Shown here: positions 1-7,292 of the stretch, piece by piece
Position numbering within the stretch: position 1 is the stretch's first letter
Layout of the letters: each line of letters opens with the position of its first letter
NCBI GenBank assembly: GCA_049303335.1
Contig: JBAQNA010000030.1
Span: 1-47,018, forward strand
Direction of reading: 5' to 3'
DNA: 47,018 nucleotides
Source of the DNA: DAIDAN01 sp049303335
Lineage (GTDB): Archaea > Aenigmatarchaeota > Aenigmatarchaeia > Aenigmatarchaeales > DAIDAN01
Notes under the pieces: model-generated
Told to the model about the DNA's origin: nothing
The model's input: only the letters and a program-made list of their open reading frames with translations
Databases searched by the model: none
Program-made: the position numbers and the translations under genes

Positions 1-1
1 A

Positions 2-58
2 GTTGCACCAGCAGCGGCAAAATCGGCAGCGCCCGCAAAGAAGGAGGAGAAGAAATAA
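2..58 (+). CDS. rps13: C-terminal end of a ribosomal protein, probably S13 (partial)
   Basis: The open frame enters from the left edge and ends at TAA 56-58, giving an 18-residue Ala/Pro/Lys-rich tail ending AKKEEKK. There is no domain to read. The S13 call rests on the archaeal order S13-S4-S11-RpoD, which continues downstream, and on the lysine-rich tails of neighbouring ribosomal proteins. It could equally be another ribosomal protein with such a tail. Confidence 0.5.
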   Translation, partial: VAPAAAKSAAPAKKEEKK

Positions 59-73
59 TTTGCAAGTGATAAA

Positions 74-235
74 ATGAGACAGCCGAGAGAATATAAGAAT
101 CTGGAACCTCTGAAACTGAAAAAGCCTTCGTATAGACCTGACAGAACAAAAATACCTGAAATAGAAATGACTGATTATGAAATGGGAATAAAGATTCGTT
201 TAGAAGCTGAGAAACTATCTGAAAAAAATTACTAA
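74..235 (+). CDS. Small unknown protein (53 aa) between S13 and S4
   Basis: ATG 74 follows an AGTGAT ribosome binding site and reads 53 codons to TAA. The product is charged, begins MRQPREYKNLEPL and has no membrane span or Cys motif. It is visibly AT-richer than the ribosomal genes on both sides and resembles the other small genes that fill gaps further along the ribosomal cluster. I do not recognise the family. It could be a fast-evolving accessory protein co-transcribed with S13 and S4. Confidence 0.55.
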   Translation: MRQPREYKNLEPLKLKKPSYRPDRTKIPEIEMTDYEMGIKIRLEAEKLSEKNY

Positions 236-278
236 TGAAAAACTCTTTTAGAACACAATCCATATTGAGTTGATAATC

Positions 279-875
279 ATGCGAAGAATTACCCCGAAAT
301 TCGAGAAGCCGCACAAGCCATGGGACAGGACAAGGCTCGAAAGCGAGCGGGAAATATTGAGCGCCTACGGATTGAGAAGGAAGCAGGAGATATGGAAAGT
401 CGAAAGCATACTAAGGGTTTTCAGGAAAACCGCCAGGGAGCTGGAGGCGAAAAAGGACAAGGCGAGGGAGGAAACCTTCCTCAACAGGATCAGGAAACTC
501 GGGCTCGTCTCGAACAGCGCGGTGCTTGACGACGTTCTCGCGCTTGAGGCCGGCAGCATTCTTGACCGCAGGCTCCAGACAATCGTTTTCAGGAAGGGGC
601 TCGCCTCGACGCTGAAACAGGCGCGCCAATACATCGTGCACGGGCACGTAACCGTTGACGGAAGAAAATCAAGCTGGCCAAGTTTGATTGTTGATGCGGA
701 AAAGGAAAAGACCGTAGCTTTCCGCGAAAATAGCAAGATAAAGCCGGAGAAAATCGCAAAAGCCGAGAAGACCGTTGCAAAAGAGAAAGCGGAAAAAACC
801 GAATCGAAAATAGAAAAAGTTGGAAAGCACGAAAAAAGCGGGAAGGCGGAAGTTGCGGAAATAAAAACGGAGTAA
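279..875 (+). CDS. rps4: 30S ribosomal protein S4
   Basis: Archaeal S4/uS4, a primary 16S rRNA binder in the body of the small subunit. The 198-residue product contains the S4 RNA-binding domain at roughly residues 95-145, visible as LDRRLQTIVFRKGLA followed by ARQYIVHGHVTVDGR. The start is ATG 279, placed after GTTGATAATC; the frame opens earlier without a better start. After about residue 150 comes a Lys/Glu/Ala-rich low-complexity tail of about 50 residues that looks disordered and is longer than in usual archaeal S4. It sits in the S13-S4-S11-RpoD order, and S11 follows after 46 bp. Confidence 0.95.
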   Translation: MRRITPKFEKPHKPWDRTRLESEREILSAYGLRRKQEIWKVESILRVFRKTARELEAKKDKAREETFLNRIRKLGLVSNSAVLDDVLALEAGSILDRRLQTIVFRKGLASTLKQARQYIVHGHVTVDGRKSSWPSLIVDAEKEKTVAFRENSKIKPEKIAKAEKTVAKEKAEKTESKIEKVGKHEKSGKAEVAEIKTE

Positions 876-921
876 GAAAAAATAAGCCGGAAAAAATCCA
901 AAAGCAATATTGTTGATTAAT

Positions 922-1455
922 ATGAACAACGAACAGACACATGAGAAGACGGCGCAGAAGGAGCAAGCTTCAGCGCAGAAGCCTGCGGGGGAACCGCACG
1001 GAAACGGAGTTTCCGGCGTAGCCGAAAACCAAAAGTTTTCGAGCACGTTGGGGGCGAAACCACCCGAATTCAGGAAGAGGTGGGGGCTTGCGAACATTTT
1101 CAGCTCTGCGAACAACACGATTGTCCATATCACCGACATATCTGGAGCTGAGACTCTTGCGCGCTACACCGCGGGAATGATGACCGACAGGGCGAGGGAC
1201 GGAGGCGAGCCTTTCCCCGCGCTGCTTGCGGCAAGAAAGGCTGCGGAGGAGGCGCTTGAGAAAGGAATAACGGGCGTCCACATAAGAGTGCGCGCTCCGG
1301 GCGGAATAAAGGCAAGGACTCCTGGCGCAGGAGCGCAGCCCGCCATCCGAGCTCTCGCGCGCTCCGGCTTGAGGATTGGAAAAATCGAGGATGTGACTCC
1401 GGTTCCGCACGACAGCTGCAGGAGGCCCGGCGGAAGAAGGGGAAGAAGGGTTTGA
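922..1455 (+). CDS. rps11: 30S ribosomal protein S11
   Basis: uS11, which lines the platform of the small subunit. The conserved core starts near residue 55 (WGLANIFSSANNTIVHITDISG) and includes the RTPGAGAQPAIRALARSGL segment and the C-terminal DVTPVPHDSCRRPGGRRGRRV. The start is ATG 922 after GTTGATTAAT. The first 50 or so residues form a polar extension rich in Gln, Lys, Glu and Ala that is not part of the usual archaeal protein. It is co-directional with S4 upstream and RpoD 115 bp downstream. Confidence 0.96.
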   Translation: MNNEQTHEKTAQKEQASAQKPAGEPHGNGVSGVAENQKFSSTLGAKPPEFRKRWGLANIFSSANNTIVHITDISGAETLARYTAGMMTDRARDGGEPFPALLAARKAAEEALEKGITGVHIRVRAPGGIKARTPGAGAQPAIRALARSGLRIGKIEDVTPVPHDSCRRPGGRRGRRV

Positions 1456-1487
1456 AAGATTGCAATTAGAGAATTGATTAAAACGCG

Positions 1488-1529
1488 AAAACCATCGTAT
1501 CTGCTTTTATTTTCGTACAGATTGGTTTT
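1488..1529 (+). promoter_or_regulatory. Imperfect hairpin in the S11-rpoD gap
   Basis: AAAACCA (1488-1494) pairs with TGGTTTT (1523-1529), and inside it ATCTG pairs with CAGAT. A small asymmetric bulge and a T-rich loop complete the stem. It lies 40 bp before the rpoD start. It may be an attenuator, processing signal or terminator; nothing in the sequence decides between them. Confidence 0.35.
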
Positions 1530-1570
1530 CAGATTAGAGAGAAAAAATTTATTAAAACGGTGCCATCAAA

Positions 1571-2353
1571 ATGAAAGTCCAAGTTCTTGAAAAAAACGGC
1601 AGCGAGATAAAATTCGTGGTTGAGGAAAGCGTGCCGCAGTTCGCGAACGCGATGCGAAGGATAATGATGAACGAGATTCCAACGCTGGCTATCGAGACCG
1701 TGGAGTTCACCGCAAACGACTCCGCGCTTTTCGACGAGGTTGTGGCGCACAGGCTGGGGCTGATTCCGCTCACGTTCGACAAGAAGGCGATGAACCTTCC
1801 GAGCGAGTGCAAGTGCGAGGGAAAAGGCTGCTCGCTCTGCCAGGTAACGCTCGTGGTTGACAAGAAAGGGCCGTGCACTGTTTATGCAAAGGACATGAAA
1901 TCCACGGACAAAGCCGTTCACGCGGTTTTTCTGGACACGCCGATAGTCAAGCTTCTTGACGGGCAGAAAATAAAATTCGAGGCGACCGCGCAACTCGGCG
2001 TCGGCAAGACGCACGCGAAATGGAAGGCTGCGAACGCATCGTACAAATATTATCCCGTCGCAAAACTGAACGGAAAAATAGAAAATCCGAAAGAATGCGC
2101 TGAAGCCTGCCCGAAAGGCGCGATAAAAATCACGGCGAGCAAAGTCGAGGTTGACCCGACGTGCGACTTGTGCGGCGAATGCGCAAAGGCTTGCAAGCCC
2201 GAGGGCGCGCTGACAATAACAGGGGACGGCACAAAATTCGTTTTCACAGTCGAGACGGTTTCTGCGCTGAATCCGGAGGAAATAGTTATTCAGGCGGCGG
2301 AAGTCCTCGGAAAGAAGGCGAAGGAATTCGAGAAGTTGGTCGGAAAGTTGTGA
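1571..2353 (+). CDS. rpoD: DNA-directed RNA polymerase subunit D
   Basis: Archaeal Rpo3, the alpha-like subunit that nucleates polymerase assembly with subunits L, N and P. The N-terminal dimerisation domain shows VPQFANAMRRIMMNEIPTLA near residues 20-40 and the HRLGLIPL motif near 60-67. A ferredoxin-like insert at about residues 173-215 has CAEACPKGA followed by CDLCGECAKACKPEGA. The first motif lacks two of the usual four Cys, so one [4Fe-4S] cluster is expected (CxxCxxC of the second motif plus the CP cysteine of the first), leaving a Cys pair free for a disulphide. 260 aa is normal for cluster-bearing versions. T-rich sequence follows the stop. Confidence 0.95.
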   Translation: MKVQVLEKNGSEIKFVVEESVPQFANAMRRIMMNEIPTLAIETVEFTANDSALFDEVVAHRLGLIPLTFDKKAMNLPSECKCEGKGCSLCQVTLVVDKKGPCTVYAKDMKSTDKAVHAVFLDTPIVKLLDGQKIKFEATAQLGVGKTHAKWKAANASYKYYPVAKLNGKIENPKECAEACPKGAIKITASKVEVDPTCDLCGECAKACKPEGALTITGDGTKFVFTVETVSALNPEEIVIQAAEVLGKKAKEFEKLVGKL

Positions 2354-2383
2354 AACTGTAAAATTTTTTTAATATTTTATTCT

Positions 2384-2905
2384 TCAGAAGCCGGCTTCCT
2401 CAAGGCTTGTGTTGTATTTTGTTTCAATATATTGATTTGCAAAATTTCTGTCTTCTTCACCATTTCTCACATCAAATACGAATGAATTATAATGGAGATT
2501 TCCTCTCATTGCCAAATTATCGACAAATTCGGTTTTAGCTTTTTTGTAAAATTCTCTTTCCTTCAGCCTATCAGGCAGGCTATATTCTTCTCCGCCGAAT
2601 TTCAATATCTTGCACTTTTTCTCGAATTCTACAGCAACGCCAATATCGTTTCCAGAAGGCTCCGTATCCGATGATCCGCCGAACACAACTTCTTCAAGAA
2701 AGACGTTTTTGTAATTTCCTATAACCGTATTATCGGGAGCGCCGCACTTTCTTATGCTGGAAGGAGACAGAAAATTGTCTATTATAATGACTGTGCCTGG
2801 CTCTATTTCTGCAAATCTCTTTACTCTTTCCGCCAATTCAGAATGCATATCCGCTTTCTTTTCCTGATTTTCTGAGAATTCCAATATGGCATTTTTGTCG
2901 CTCAT
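2384..2905 (-). CDS. Hypothetical protein (173 aa)
   Basis: ATG 2905 is preceded on the minus strand by a GTGATAT ribosome binding site and, further up, a TATA-like GTTTAAAT near 2940-2947. The product is soluble, without signal peptide or spans, with a charged N-terminus and a central segment VIIIDNFLSPSSIRKCGAP. I recognise no domain. It is convergent with rpoD, is AT-richer than rpoD and lies on its own. It may belong to the same class of lineage-specific AT-rich genes found elsewhere in the window. Confidence 0.75.
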   Translation of the reverse strand: MSDKNAILEFSENQEKKADMHSELAERVKRFAEIEPGTVIIIDNFLSPSSIRKCGAPDNTVIGNYKNVFLEEVVFGGSSDTEPSGNDIGVAVEFEKKCKILKFGGEEYSLPDRLKEREFYKKAKTEFVDNLAMRGNLHYNSFVFDVRNGEEDRNFANQYIETKYNTSLEEAGF

Positions 2906-3028
2906 TTTATATCACTGTAAACCATATGGAGAGAAAAGGATTTAAACACAAGTAAACCGTAGGATTTCTACTTAATACATTGTCGATTCTGTTAATTAAT
3001 TGTTGGCAAAATCTTACAAACAATTTTC

Positions 3029-5152
3029 TTATGGCCGCACGGAAAATCTCAAGAGCCTTTCAGAGAATTTGAACTCGCCGACCCAGAGATAGCTGCCGTC
3101 AAAGGCCGGAATTGCCGGCCAGAAAAGCTTGTTCCTGCCTATTTCCGGAGTCGTGTCCGCCAAAGTTTCCGCGCCCAGAATCGCATCCGCATTTTTTCCT
3201 GCGATAGCGTCCTCGGTATTTTTCCAGATTAAGACGCGATTAAATCCAGTATCACCTACAAAAATATGCCCCTGGGAAACTAAAGCCTTCTGGGGAAGAT
3301 TGAACTTGCCCGAACCGCCAAGCACCGCAAGCGGCTGGGCTGATGGCGAAAGGCCGTCCACAGCGTAAATGGAAATTGAGCCGCCCGGAGTTTTGGAGAG
3401 CGTCTGGGTGACAGCTAAATATTTGCCGTCGCTCGAGAGCCGTCCAGGACTGTCAGCGCTAATTGTGAACTTGGGATTCGAATCCGCGGAAGGAACGCCT
3501 TCCCAAACATAAATTTTTCCCGCCTGCCAATCGGAAAGATAGAAATATTTGGCGTCCATCGCCACTCCCTGCAACTCCTGAAATTGCACATTGCCGATTT
3601 TATCCGCAAGGATGGCGTCGGGAAGTTCGCCGTTGATCGGAAGCCTGTTCCAGACAAATACGCTTTTCTTTCCGGCCAGCGCCAGCACGTTGCCGAAAAG
3701 CGCGTTATCCCACGGCGCATCCGGCAATGAATACACAAAATCAGGATGCGCGTTGCTTTCATCCGGCAGGTTTTTCCACACATACAGCTTGCGGTCGAAG
3801 TCTGAAGAAACAAACATGCTTTTCCCGTCGGTCGCGGGCACGGTGTTGCTAATTATGAAATTCGTGTCCAGCGTATTTGTATTGATGTCCGGGCTGCCTA
3901 TGGCAAAGTCGGGACTGTCGCCGGTTTTTGCCGGCACGGAATTGAAAACGACAATTTTGTTTCCATTGTCAAGGGAAACAAATAACCTGCTGCCGGCGAT
4001 TGCCAATCCGGACCCGTCGCCGCCGACCAGGCTGCGGTAGCCGACATCCAAATCGGGCTTGTCATTTTCATTCTGGGGAAAAGAATTCCAAACATGCAGC
4101 CCCGCGCCAATCATAATCAATCTTCCGTCGTCGGCAAAGCCGCCCTGCATCCAAGCCCCATTGGGGTCGGAAGGATCTGCCATAAAGAAGTCATAAGGCG
4201 TCTCGTCGCTTGTCGGCCAATTTTTCCAGAAGAAATTTCCAATGCCCGTTCCCTGAGACTGGACTGCAACCTTGGAATTGTGGTCGCCGACAATCAGATG
4301 CTCGCCGTCGCTCGTAATGGTTCTGGGCGTTCCCAGATTTCCGTTTCCGGTCAGGTAAATGTCGGCCGGCTGGTCATTCTGCGTCGGAAAAGTGTTCCAT
4401 ATCAGGACTGCCCCGTTTTGCGTGCTTGTGGCCGCCAACTTTTTCCCGTCGGTCCAGACGCCCCACGGCCACTGGATGCTGCGCTTTTTTTCCGATTGCG
4501 ATTGCAGCAGATTTTCCTGCGGTGAATTGATGGCCAAATCGGCAGCCTGCCCGCTTTCTGTGGGGAAACTGTTCCAGATTAAAATGCGGTTGTTGTAAGT
4601 GTCGGCGACAACAACCTTGCCCCCGCCAACCGAAACGCTGACAGGCCAATTCATCCGGTCAAGGCCTGTGCCGGGGTTATTCGAATAAAAATCTTTCTGC
4701 CCCAAAACCAAATCCGGCGGCGTGTTGCCCGTTGGCAGCGTGTTCCAAATCAAAATCCTGTTGTTGTTCCTGTCCGCCAAAAGCAAATGAACGCCGTCGC
4801 TCGCCGCGGTCCCCGGATGATTGAACAAAAGAGGCCCGCCGGCATTGTTAAAATCGATTCCGGAAAGCAATATGTCCGCATCCTGCCCGGTGGCAAACCA
4901 TCCCGCAGGTTTTGCCGAAACCGTCTTGTATGCCGCGCCCGTGGATTTCACAGTGATTTCGATTGGCTGGAACGCTTGTCCCTGACGAGGTTGGCTGGAA
5001 ACAGCATCCCCGGCTGCGATGGCTCCCGTTTCCATAGGCTGAACCTGCTGTCCTGGAGCGGCAGGATTTCCGGCAGGCGTTTGGCTATTGACGCATCCGG
5101 AAACTATGACAACAAGCATTAAAGACAGAACCAGAAAGATTGATCTTTTCAT
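3029..5152 (-). CDS. Secreted lipoprotein with NHL-type beta-propeller repeats
   Basis: A predicted cell-surface lipoprotein of 707 residues. The start is taken at MKRSIFLVLSL (5152), which opens a signal peptide ending in a lipobox VSGC around residue 20; an upstream in-frame start would spoil the signal. The rest is a series of roughly 45-residue repeats of the pattern NNRILIWNTLPT-PDLVLG, typical of NHL/six-bladed propellers built from extracellular repeats. A Pro/Gln-rich linker follows the lipobox. Such proteins usually bind ligands or partners at the surface, but no enzymatic residues are evident. It is a single gene with no operon partner. A TATA-like TTAAATAA lies upstream near 5218-5225. 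Confidence 0.85.
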   Translation of the reverse strand: MKRSIFLVLSLMLVVIVSGCVNSQTPAGNPAAPGQQVQPMETGAIAAGDAVSSQPRQGQAFQPIEITVKSTGAAYKTVSAKPAGWFATGQDADILLSGIDFNNAGGPLLFNHPGTAASDGVHLLLADRNNNRILIWNTLPTGNTPPDLVLGQKDFYSNNPGTGLDRMNWPVSVSVGGGKVVVADTYNNRILIWNSFPTESGQAADLAINSPQENLLQSQSEKKRSIQWPWGVWTDGKKLAATSTQNGAVLIWNTFPTQNDQPADIYLTGNGNLGTPRTITSDGEHLIVGDHNSKVAVQSQGTGIGNFFWKNWPTSDETPYDFFMADPSDPNGAWMQGGFADDGRLIMIGAGLHVWNSFPQNENDKPDLDVGYRSLVGGDGSGLAIAGSRLFVSLDNGNKIVVFNSVPAKTGDSPDFAIGSPDINTNTLDTNFIISNTVPATDGKSMFVSSDFDRKLYVWKNLPDESNAHPDFVYSLPDAPWDNALFGNVLALAGKKSVFVWNRLPINGELPDAILADKIGNVQFQELQGVAMDAKYFYLSDWQAGKIYVWEGVPSADSNPKFTISADSPGRLSSDGKYLAVTQTLSKTPGGSISIYAVDGLSPSAQPLAVLGGSGKFNLPQKALVSQGHIFVGDTGFNRVLIWKNTEDAIAGKNADAILGAETLADTTPEIGRNKLFWPAIPAFDGSYLWVGEFKFSERLLRFSVRP

Positions 5153-5378
5153 AACCGCATCTTTTGCATATTTGCTATTTCCCAGCGCACGCAAATCCGC
5201 TATTTTATTTGATTGCTGATTATTTAAGCATTTGACAGAAAACCGGGAATTCCCAACAGATTACATAATCACAGAAAATAAACGGCAAGTTGTTCAGTTC
5301 TGACGGTTTGGCAGCTCCGCGACTGCAAGTGTTTTTTTTTTGGTGCGGGGGAAGAGATTTGAACTCTCGGAGGGACTA

Positions 5379-5505
5379 TCGTGGAGCCTTTTTCTTTTTT
5401 GCCTTTTCTTTTTCCCTTAAGGCTTTTTCTTTTGCACAAAAACGCTTTTGCGTTTTTGGCATGCCGAAAAGTTTCTTTTCGTGCATCGCGAAAAGAAAAA
5501 GGCTT
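5379..5505 (-). other. tRNA-Leu intron 5 (variable arm, 127 nt; shared intron family)
   Basis: Central helix GTGG/CCAC, bulges GT^A and GA^T, then a long outer stem AGCCTTTTTCTTTT against AAAAGAAAAAGGCT. Inside, TGCAC/GTGCA closes a junction holding two hairpins (GAAAAG-AAA-CTTTTC and AAAAACGC-AAAA-GCGTTTTT). The same ends and layout occur in the 118-nt intron of tRNA-Tyr in this window. Confidence 0.75.
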
Positions 5506-5516
5506 ACCCACAGGAT

Positions 5517-5569
5517 TGCTTATTTTCATTGAAACCTAATTCTGATTTCTCAAAACTTAAGCGCCAAAT
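5517..5569 (-). other. tRNA-Leu intron 4 (canonical 37/38, 53 nt)
   Basis: It sits at the canonical archaeal position one base 3' of the anticodon. Outer helix CAGGA/TCCTG, central helix CTTA/TAAG (4 bp), bulges AG^A and CA^A, then TTT/AAA. This textbook BHB fixes the anticodon as TAA. Confidence 0.8.
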
Positions 5570-5576
5570 CTTAAGT

Positions 5577-5595
5577 ATCACACAGCATGCGCCAA
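5577..5595 (-). other. tRNA-Leu intron 3 (position 30/31, 19 nt)
   Basis: It interrupts the 5' strand of the anticodon stem (CAGG^A). The central helix is CGCA with TGTG, bulges GG^T and AT^A, and a short TGGC/GCTG stem. Removal makes CAGGA, which pairs perfectly with TCCTG. Confidence 0.65.
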
Positions 5596-5605
5596 CCTGC
5601 GCCTA

Positions 5606-5632
5606 TTGTCAATATACACTGGGTGCACATTT
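5606..5632 (-). other. tRNA-Leu intron 2 (D-loop, 27 nt)
   Basis: It lies after G18G19-TCTA. Exon GTC pairs with intron GAC, flanked by bulges TA^A and AA^T. The body is a hairpin with AATGTGCAC pairing to GTGTATATT over a 3-nt loop. Removing it restores GGC of the D-stem. The central helix again has only three clean pairs. Confidence 0.6.
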
Positions 5633-5641
5633 TAGACCTGG

Positions 5642-5676
5642 CTTCCAGCCAAAACTCCCGCTTTCGCGGAAAGGCT
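5642..5676 (-). other. tRNA-Leu intron 1 (D-loop, 35 nt)
   Basis: It lies between GCCAAG and CCAGG of the D-loop. Exon CCA pairs with intron TGG, the bulges are AG^A and AG^C, and the intron closes with GCC/GGC then a 7-bp stem capped by a GAAA tetraloop. The outermost pair of the central helix is a G.A mismatch, so this is a relaxed motif. Confidence 0.65.
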
Positions 5677-5710
5677 CTTGGCTACCCCCGCATAAAAATA
5701 TGATTCGCTT

Positions 5711-5725
5711 ATAAGTTTATAAATT
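5711..5725 (-). promoter_or_regulatory. TATA box of tRNA-Leu
   Basis: On the minus strand the AATTTATAAACTTAT stretch ends 20 bp before the first tRNA base, the expected place for an archaeal TATA box serving a gene transcribed from or near its 5' end. Confidence 0.55.
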
Positions 5726-5837
5726 CATTAAACGATACAAGGATATCAAACCGTCAAATAACAGGATTTGGAAGCTTTTTACGCATGCGCAAAAGAATAT
5801 AAGCGTTGCCAATTAATAGTTCTCCACCTTAATTCGG

Positions 5838-5847
5838 TTTATAAATG
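5838..5847 (+). promoter_or_regulatory. TATA box upstream of L18e
   Basis: GTTTATAAAT lies 36 bp before ATG 5883. A start of transcription about 25 bp downstream would leave a short leader containing the GTGATT ribosome binding site. This would be the promoter of the second ribosomal operon. Confidence 0.55.
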
Positions 5848-5882
5848 TCAAACATCATACTGGATTTGCCAAAAGTGATTTT

Positions 5883-6248
5883 ATGCCACAAAGAACAGGA
5901 CCGTCGAACACGAACTTGCAGGCGCTCATAGTGGAACTGCGGAACAGGGGCCACAAGGAAGGCTCGAACTTTTTGCTGAAAATGGCGGAAGAGCTTTCAA
6001 GATCATCGAGAAGCAGGGCGAAAGTCAACCTCTCAAGAATTGAGAAATCCTGCGGCGCAAAAGAGGAAGCGATAGTTCCGGGAAAGCTGCTTGCGGACGG
6101 AATTCTGACAAAGCAGGTGACCGTGGCGTGCTTCAGCTCGTCGGAAACCGCGAGAAAAAAAGTCGAGGGCGCGGGAGGAAAGGTGATTTCCATCGCGCAA
6201 TTGATAGAAAAGAACCCGAAAGGAACGGGAGTAAGGATAATATGTTGA
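5883..6248 (+). CDS. rpl18e: 50S ribosomal protein L18e
   Basis: Archaeal/eukaryal eL18, a large-subunit protein without a bacterial counterpart. The 121-residue product shows RTGPSNTNLQALIVELRNRG at the N-terminus, a central KVNLSRIEKSC followed by VPGKLLADGIL, and the usual C-terminal NPKGTGVRI. Its length is normal. Start ATG 5883 has GTGATT immediately upstream. It leads the L18e-L13 pair, but S9 and RpoN, which often follow L13 in archaea, are absent. Its last codons overlap the start of a small unknown gene by 7 bp. Confidence 0.95.
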   Translation: MPQRTGPSNTNLQALIVELRNRGHKEGSNFLLKMAEELSRSSRSRAKVNLSRIEKSCGAKEEAIVPGKLLADGILTKQVTVACFSSSETARKKVEGAGGKVISIAQLIEKNPKGTGVRIIC

Positions 6249-6484
6249 ATGAGAAAAGTCAGATTGCGGATTATAGTAACATAGAATTTTTATATAAAGA
6301 ATCAAAAAGAATACTCTCGAAAAATACCGGGGGTCTTTCGAAAAATCAAATAACAAATATCATTATCGGGGATAATTGGAAAGAATATCATAAAGTCTAT
6401 AATTTGTTGGGAAATGTTTTAGGAAAATATATTGAGTTTAGACACGAAAAAGGAAAATATATTTTAAAACCGAATTTAACATAA
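6242..6484 (+). CDS. Small unknown protein (80 aa) between L18e and L13
   Basis: ATG 6242 overlaps the end of L18e (ATGTTGA arrangement), suggesting translational coupling. The product is soluble with a segment GGLSKNQITNIIIGDNWKEY, which might be a helix-turn-helix-like or DNA-binding-like stretch but is too short to assign. The gene is much AT-richer than L18e and L13, using AAA, ATA and TTA codons freely. No family is recognised. Confidence 0.6.
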   Translation: MLNEKSQIADYSNIEFLYKESKRILSKNTGGLSKNQITNIIIGDNWKEYHKVYNLLGNVLGKYIEFRHEKGKYILKPNLT

Positions 6485-6509
6485 CTATAGAAATATAATC
6501 GTGATTTTT

Positions 6510-6950
6510 ATGCCGGAAAACAAGGAAATCGTAATTGACGCGAACGGCGCGGTGCTGGGAAGGCTCGCGTCTATTGTGGCGAAAAAGCTGCTGAATGGCG
6601 AGAACATCACCGTGATAAACATCGAGAAGGCGATCATAACCGGCGAGCCCGACATGATTTACCAGATATACAAGCACAAGCATGAGCGCGGCGACAGAAA
6701 CCGTGGGCCGTTCTACCCGCGCCAGCCGGACAGGTTTTTCCAGCGCGTTCTGCGCGGAATGCTCCCGTACAAGCAGGGAAGGGGAATGGACGCGATGCGA
6801 AGGCTCAAGATAACAATGGGAAAGACGGACGCCGTCGGTGAACGAGCTTCGAAAAACATTGACAACATCAAATCGAAATACGAGACGCTCGGGCACTTGA
6901 GCGAAAGGCTCGGCGCGAATCCGCGATGGAAAGAGACGCTGGAAAAATGA
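6510..6950 (+). CDS. rpl13: 50S ribosomal protein L13
   Basis: uL13. The 146-residue product begins with the hallmark IDANGAVLGRLASIVAKKLLNGE, followed by VINIEKAIITGEP and the RGMLPYKQGRGMDAMRRLKI segment. ATG 6510 is chosen over an upstream GTG because GTGATTTTT is the ribosome binding site. Length is normal for archaea. In many archaea L13 is followed by S9, RpoN and RpoK; here an unknown AT-rich gene and L32e follow instead, so two ribosomal blocks have been joined. Confidence 0.96.
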   Translation: MPENKEIVIDANGAVLGRLASIVAKKLLNGENITVINIEKAIITGEPDMIYQIYKHKHERGDRNRGPFYPRQPDRFFQRVLRGMLPYKQGRGMDAMRRLKITMGKTDAVGERASKNIDNIKSKYETLGHLSERLGANPRWKETLEK

Positions 6951-6959
6951 GATGTATGT

Positions 6960-7277
6960 ATGATAGAAGACGAGATTGAACGGGCAAAGAGAGAATCGTT
7001 TGATATAATGGATGTTTCGGATTCGCCTGACTTTGCAAGAGATGTAGAAAATGGGAATTTGGTCTTTTACAAAGATGGCAAAGGAATGGTTTATTTTAAT
7101 CTTAAATCTGTATCTTATGCAGGAAAAAGACTTGGAGAAGAAGGCGTGAAATATTTTAAAATGATGGAAGGAGAAGTTGAAAAAAACAAAGCTGAAAAAT
7201 TAGATGCGGCGGAAATTCAAGAACTATTAAGAAAATTGAAGGCGAAAAAAGATTACAGAGACCATTATTTTGGATAA
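6960..7277 (+). CDS. Small unknown protein (105 aa) between L13 and L32e
   Basis: ATG 6960 starts 9 bp after the L13 stop. The soluble, acidic product has an N-terminal acidic stretch, a middle GNLVFYKDGKGMVYFNLKSVSYAG that looks like beta strands, and a C-terminal helix rich in Lys and Glu (AAEIQELLRKLKAKKDY). No known domain is recognised. Base composition is AT-rich compared with the ribosomal genes on both sides. Confidence 0.65.
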   Translation: MIEDEIERAKRESFDIMDVSDSPDFARDVENGNLVFYKDGKGMVYFNLKSVSYAGKRLGEEGVKYFKMMEGEVEKNKAEKLDAAEIQELLRKLKAKKDYRDHYFG

Positions 7278-7292
7278 CCAAAGTTGATAATC

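Larger units (their letters stand above)
5341..5691 (-). tRNA. tRNA-Leu(UAA) gene split by five predicted BHB introns
   Basis: The 5' acceptor strand GCGGGGG (5691-5685) pairs with CCCCCGC at the other end, followed by A73 and encoded CCA (5343-5341). The T-arm is GAGAG-TTCAAAT-CTCTT. Six exons lie at 5677-5691, 5633-5641, 5596-5605, 5570-5576, 5506-5516 and 5341-5378. Joined, they give a 90-nt type II tRNA with D-stem GCC/GGC, G18G19, anticodon stem CAGGA/TCCTG, loop CTTAAGA (anticodon TAA) and a GGG/CCC variable stem. Each junction can be folded into a bulge-helix-bulge with 3-nt bulges. The acceptor, A73 and long variable arm fit leucine. Exons of 7-11 nt explain why a simple scan could miss it. 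Confidence 0.85.

Noticed and set aside
365..907. A 180-codon minus-strand frame over S4, and similar long frames opposite other ribosomal genes.
   Set aside because: These are mirror frames caused by the codon bias of GC-richer genes; they lack ribosome binding sites and homology, and the plus-strand genes are certain.
5341..5691. The tRNA-like ends with a long inner region might be tmRNA, RNase P RNA or SRP RNA.
   Set aside because: No tag frame, no RNase P or SRP core motifs are present. The segments assemble into a complete tRNA-Leu with BHB motifs at each junction, which explains the whole locus.
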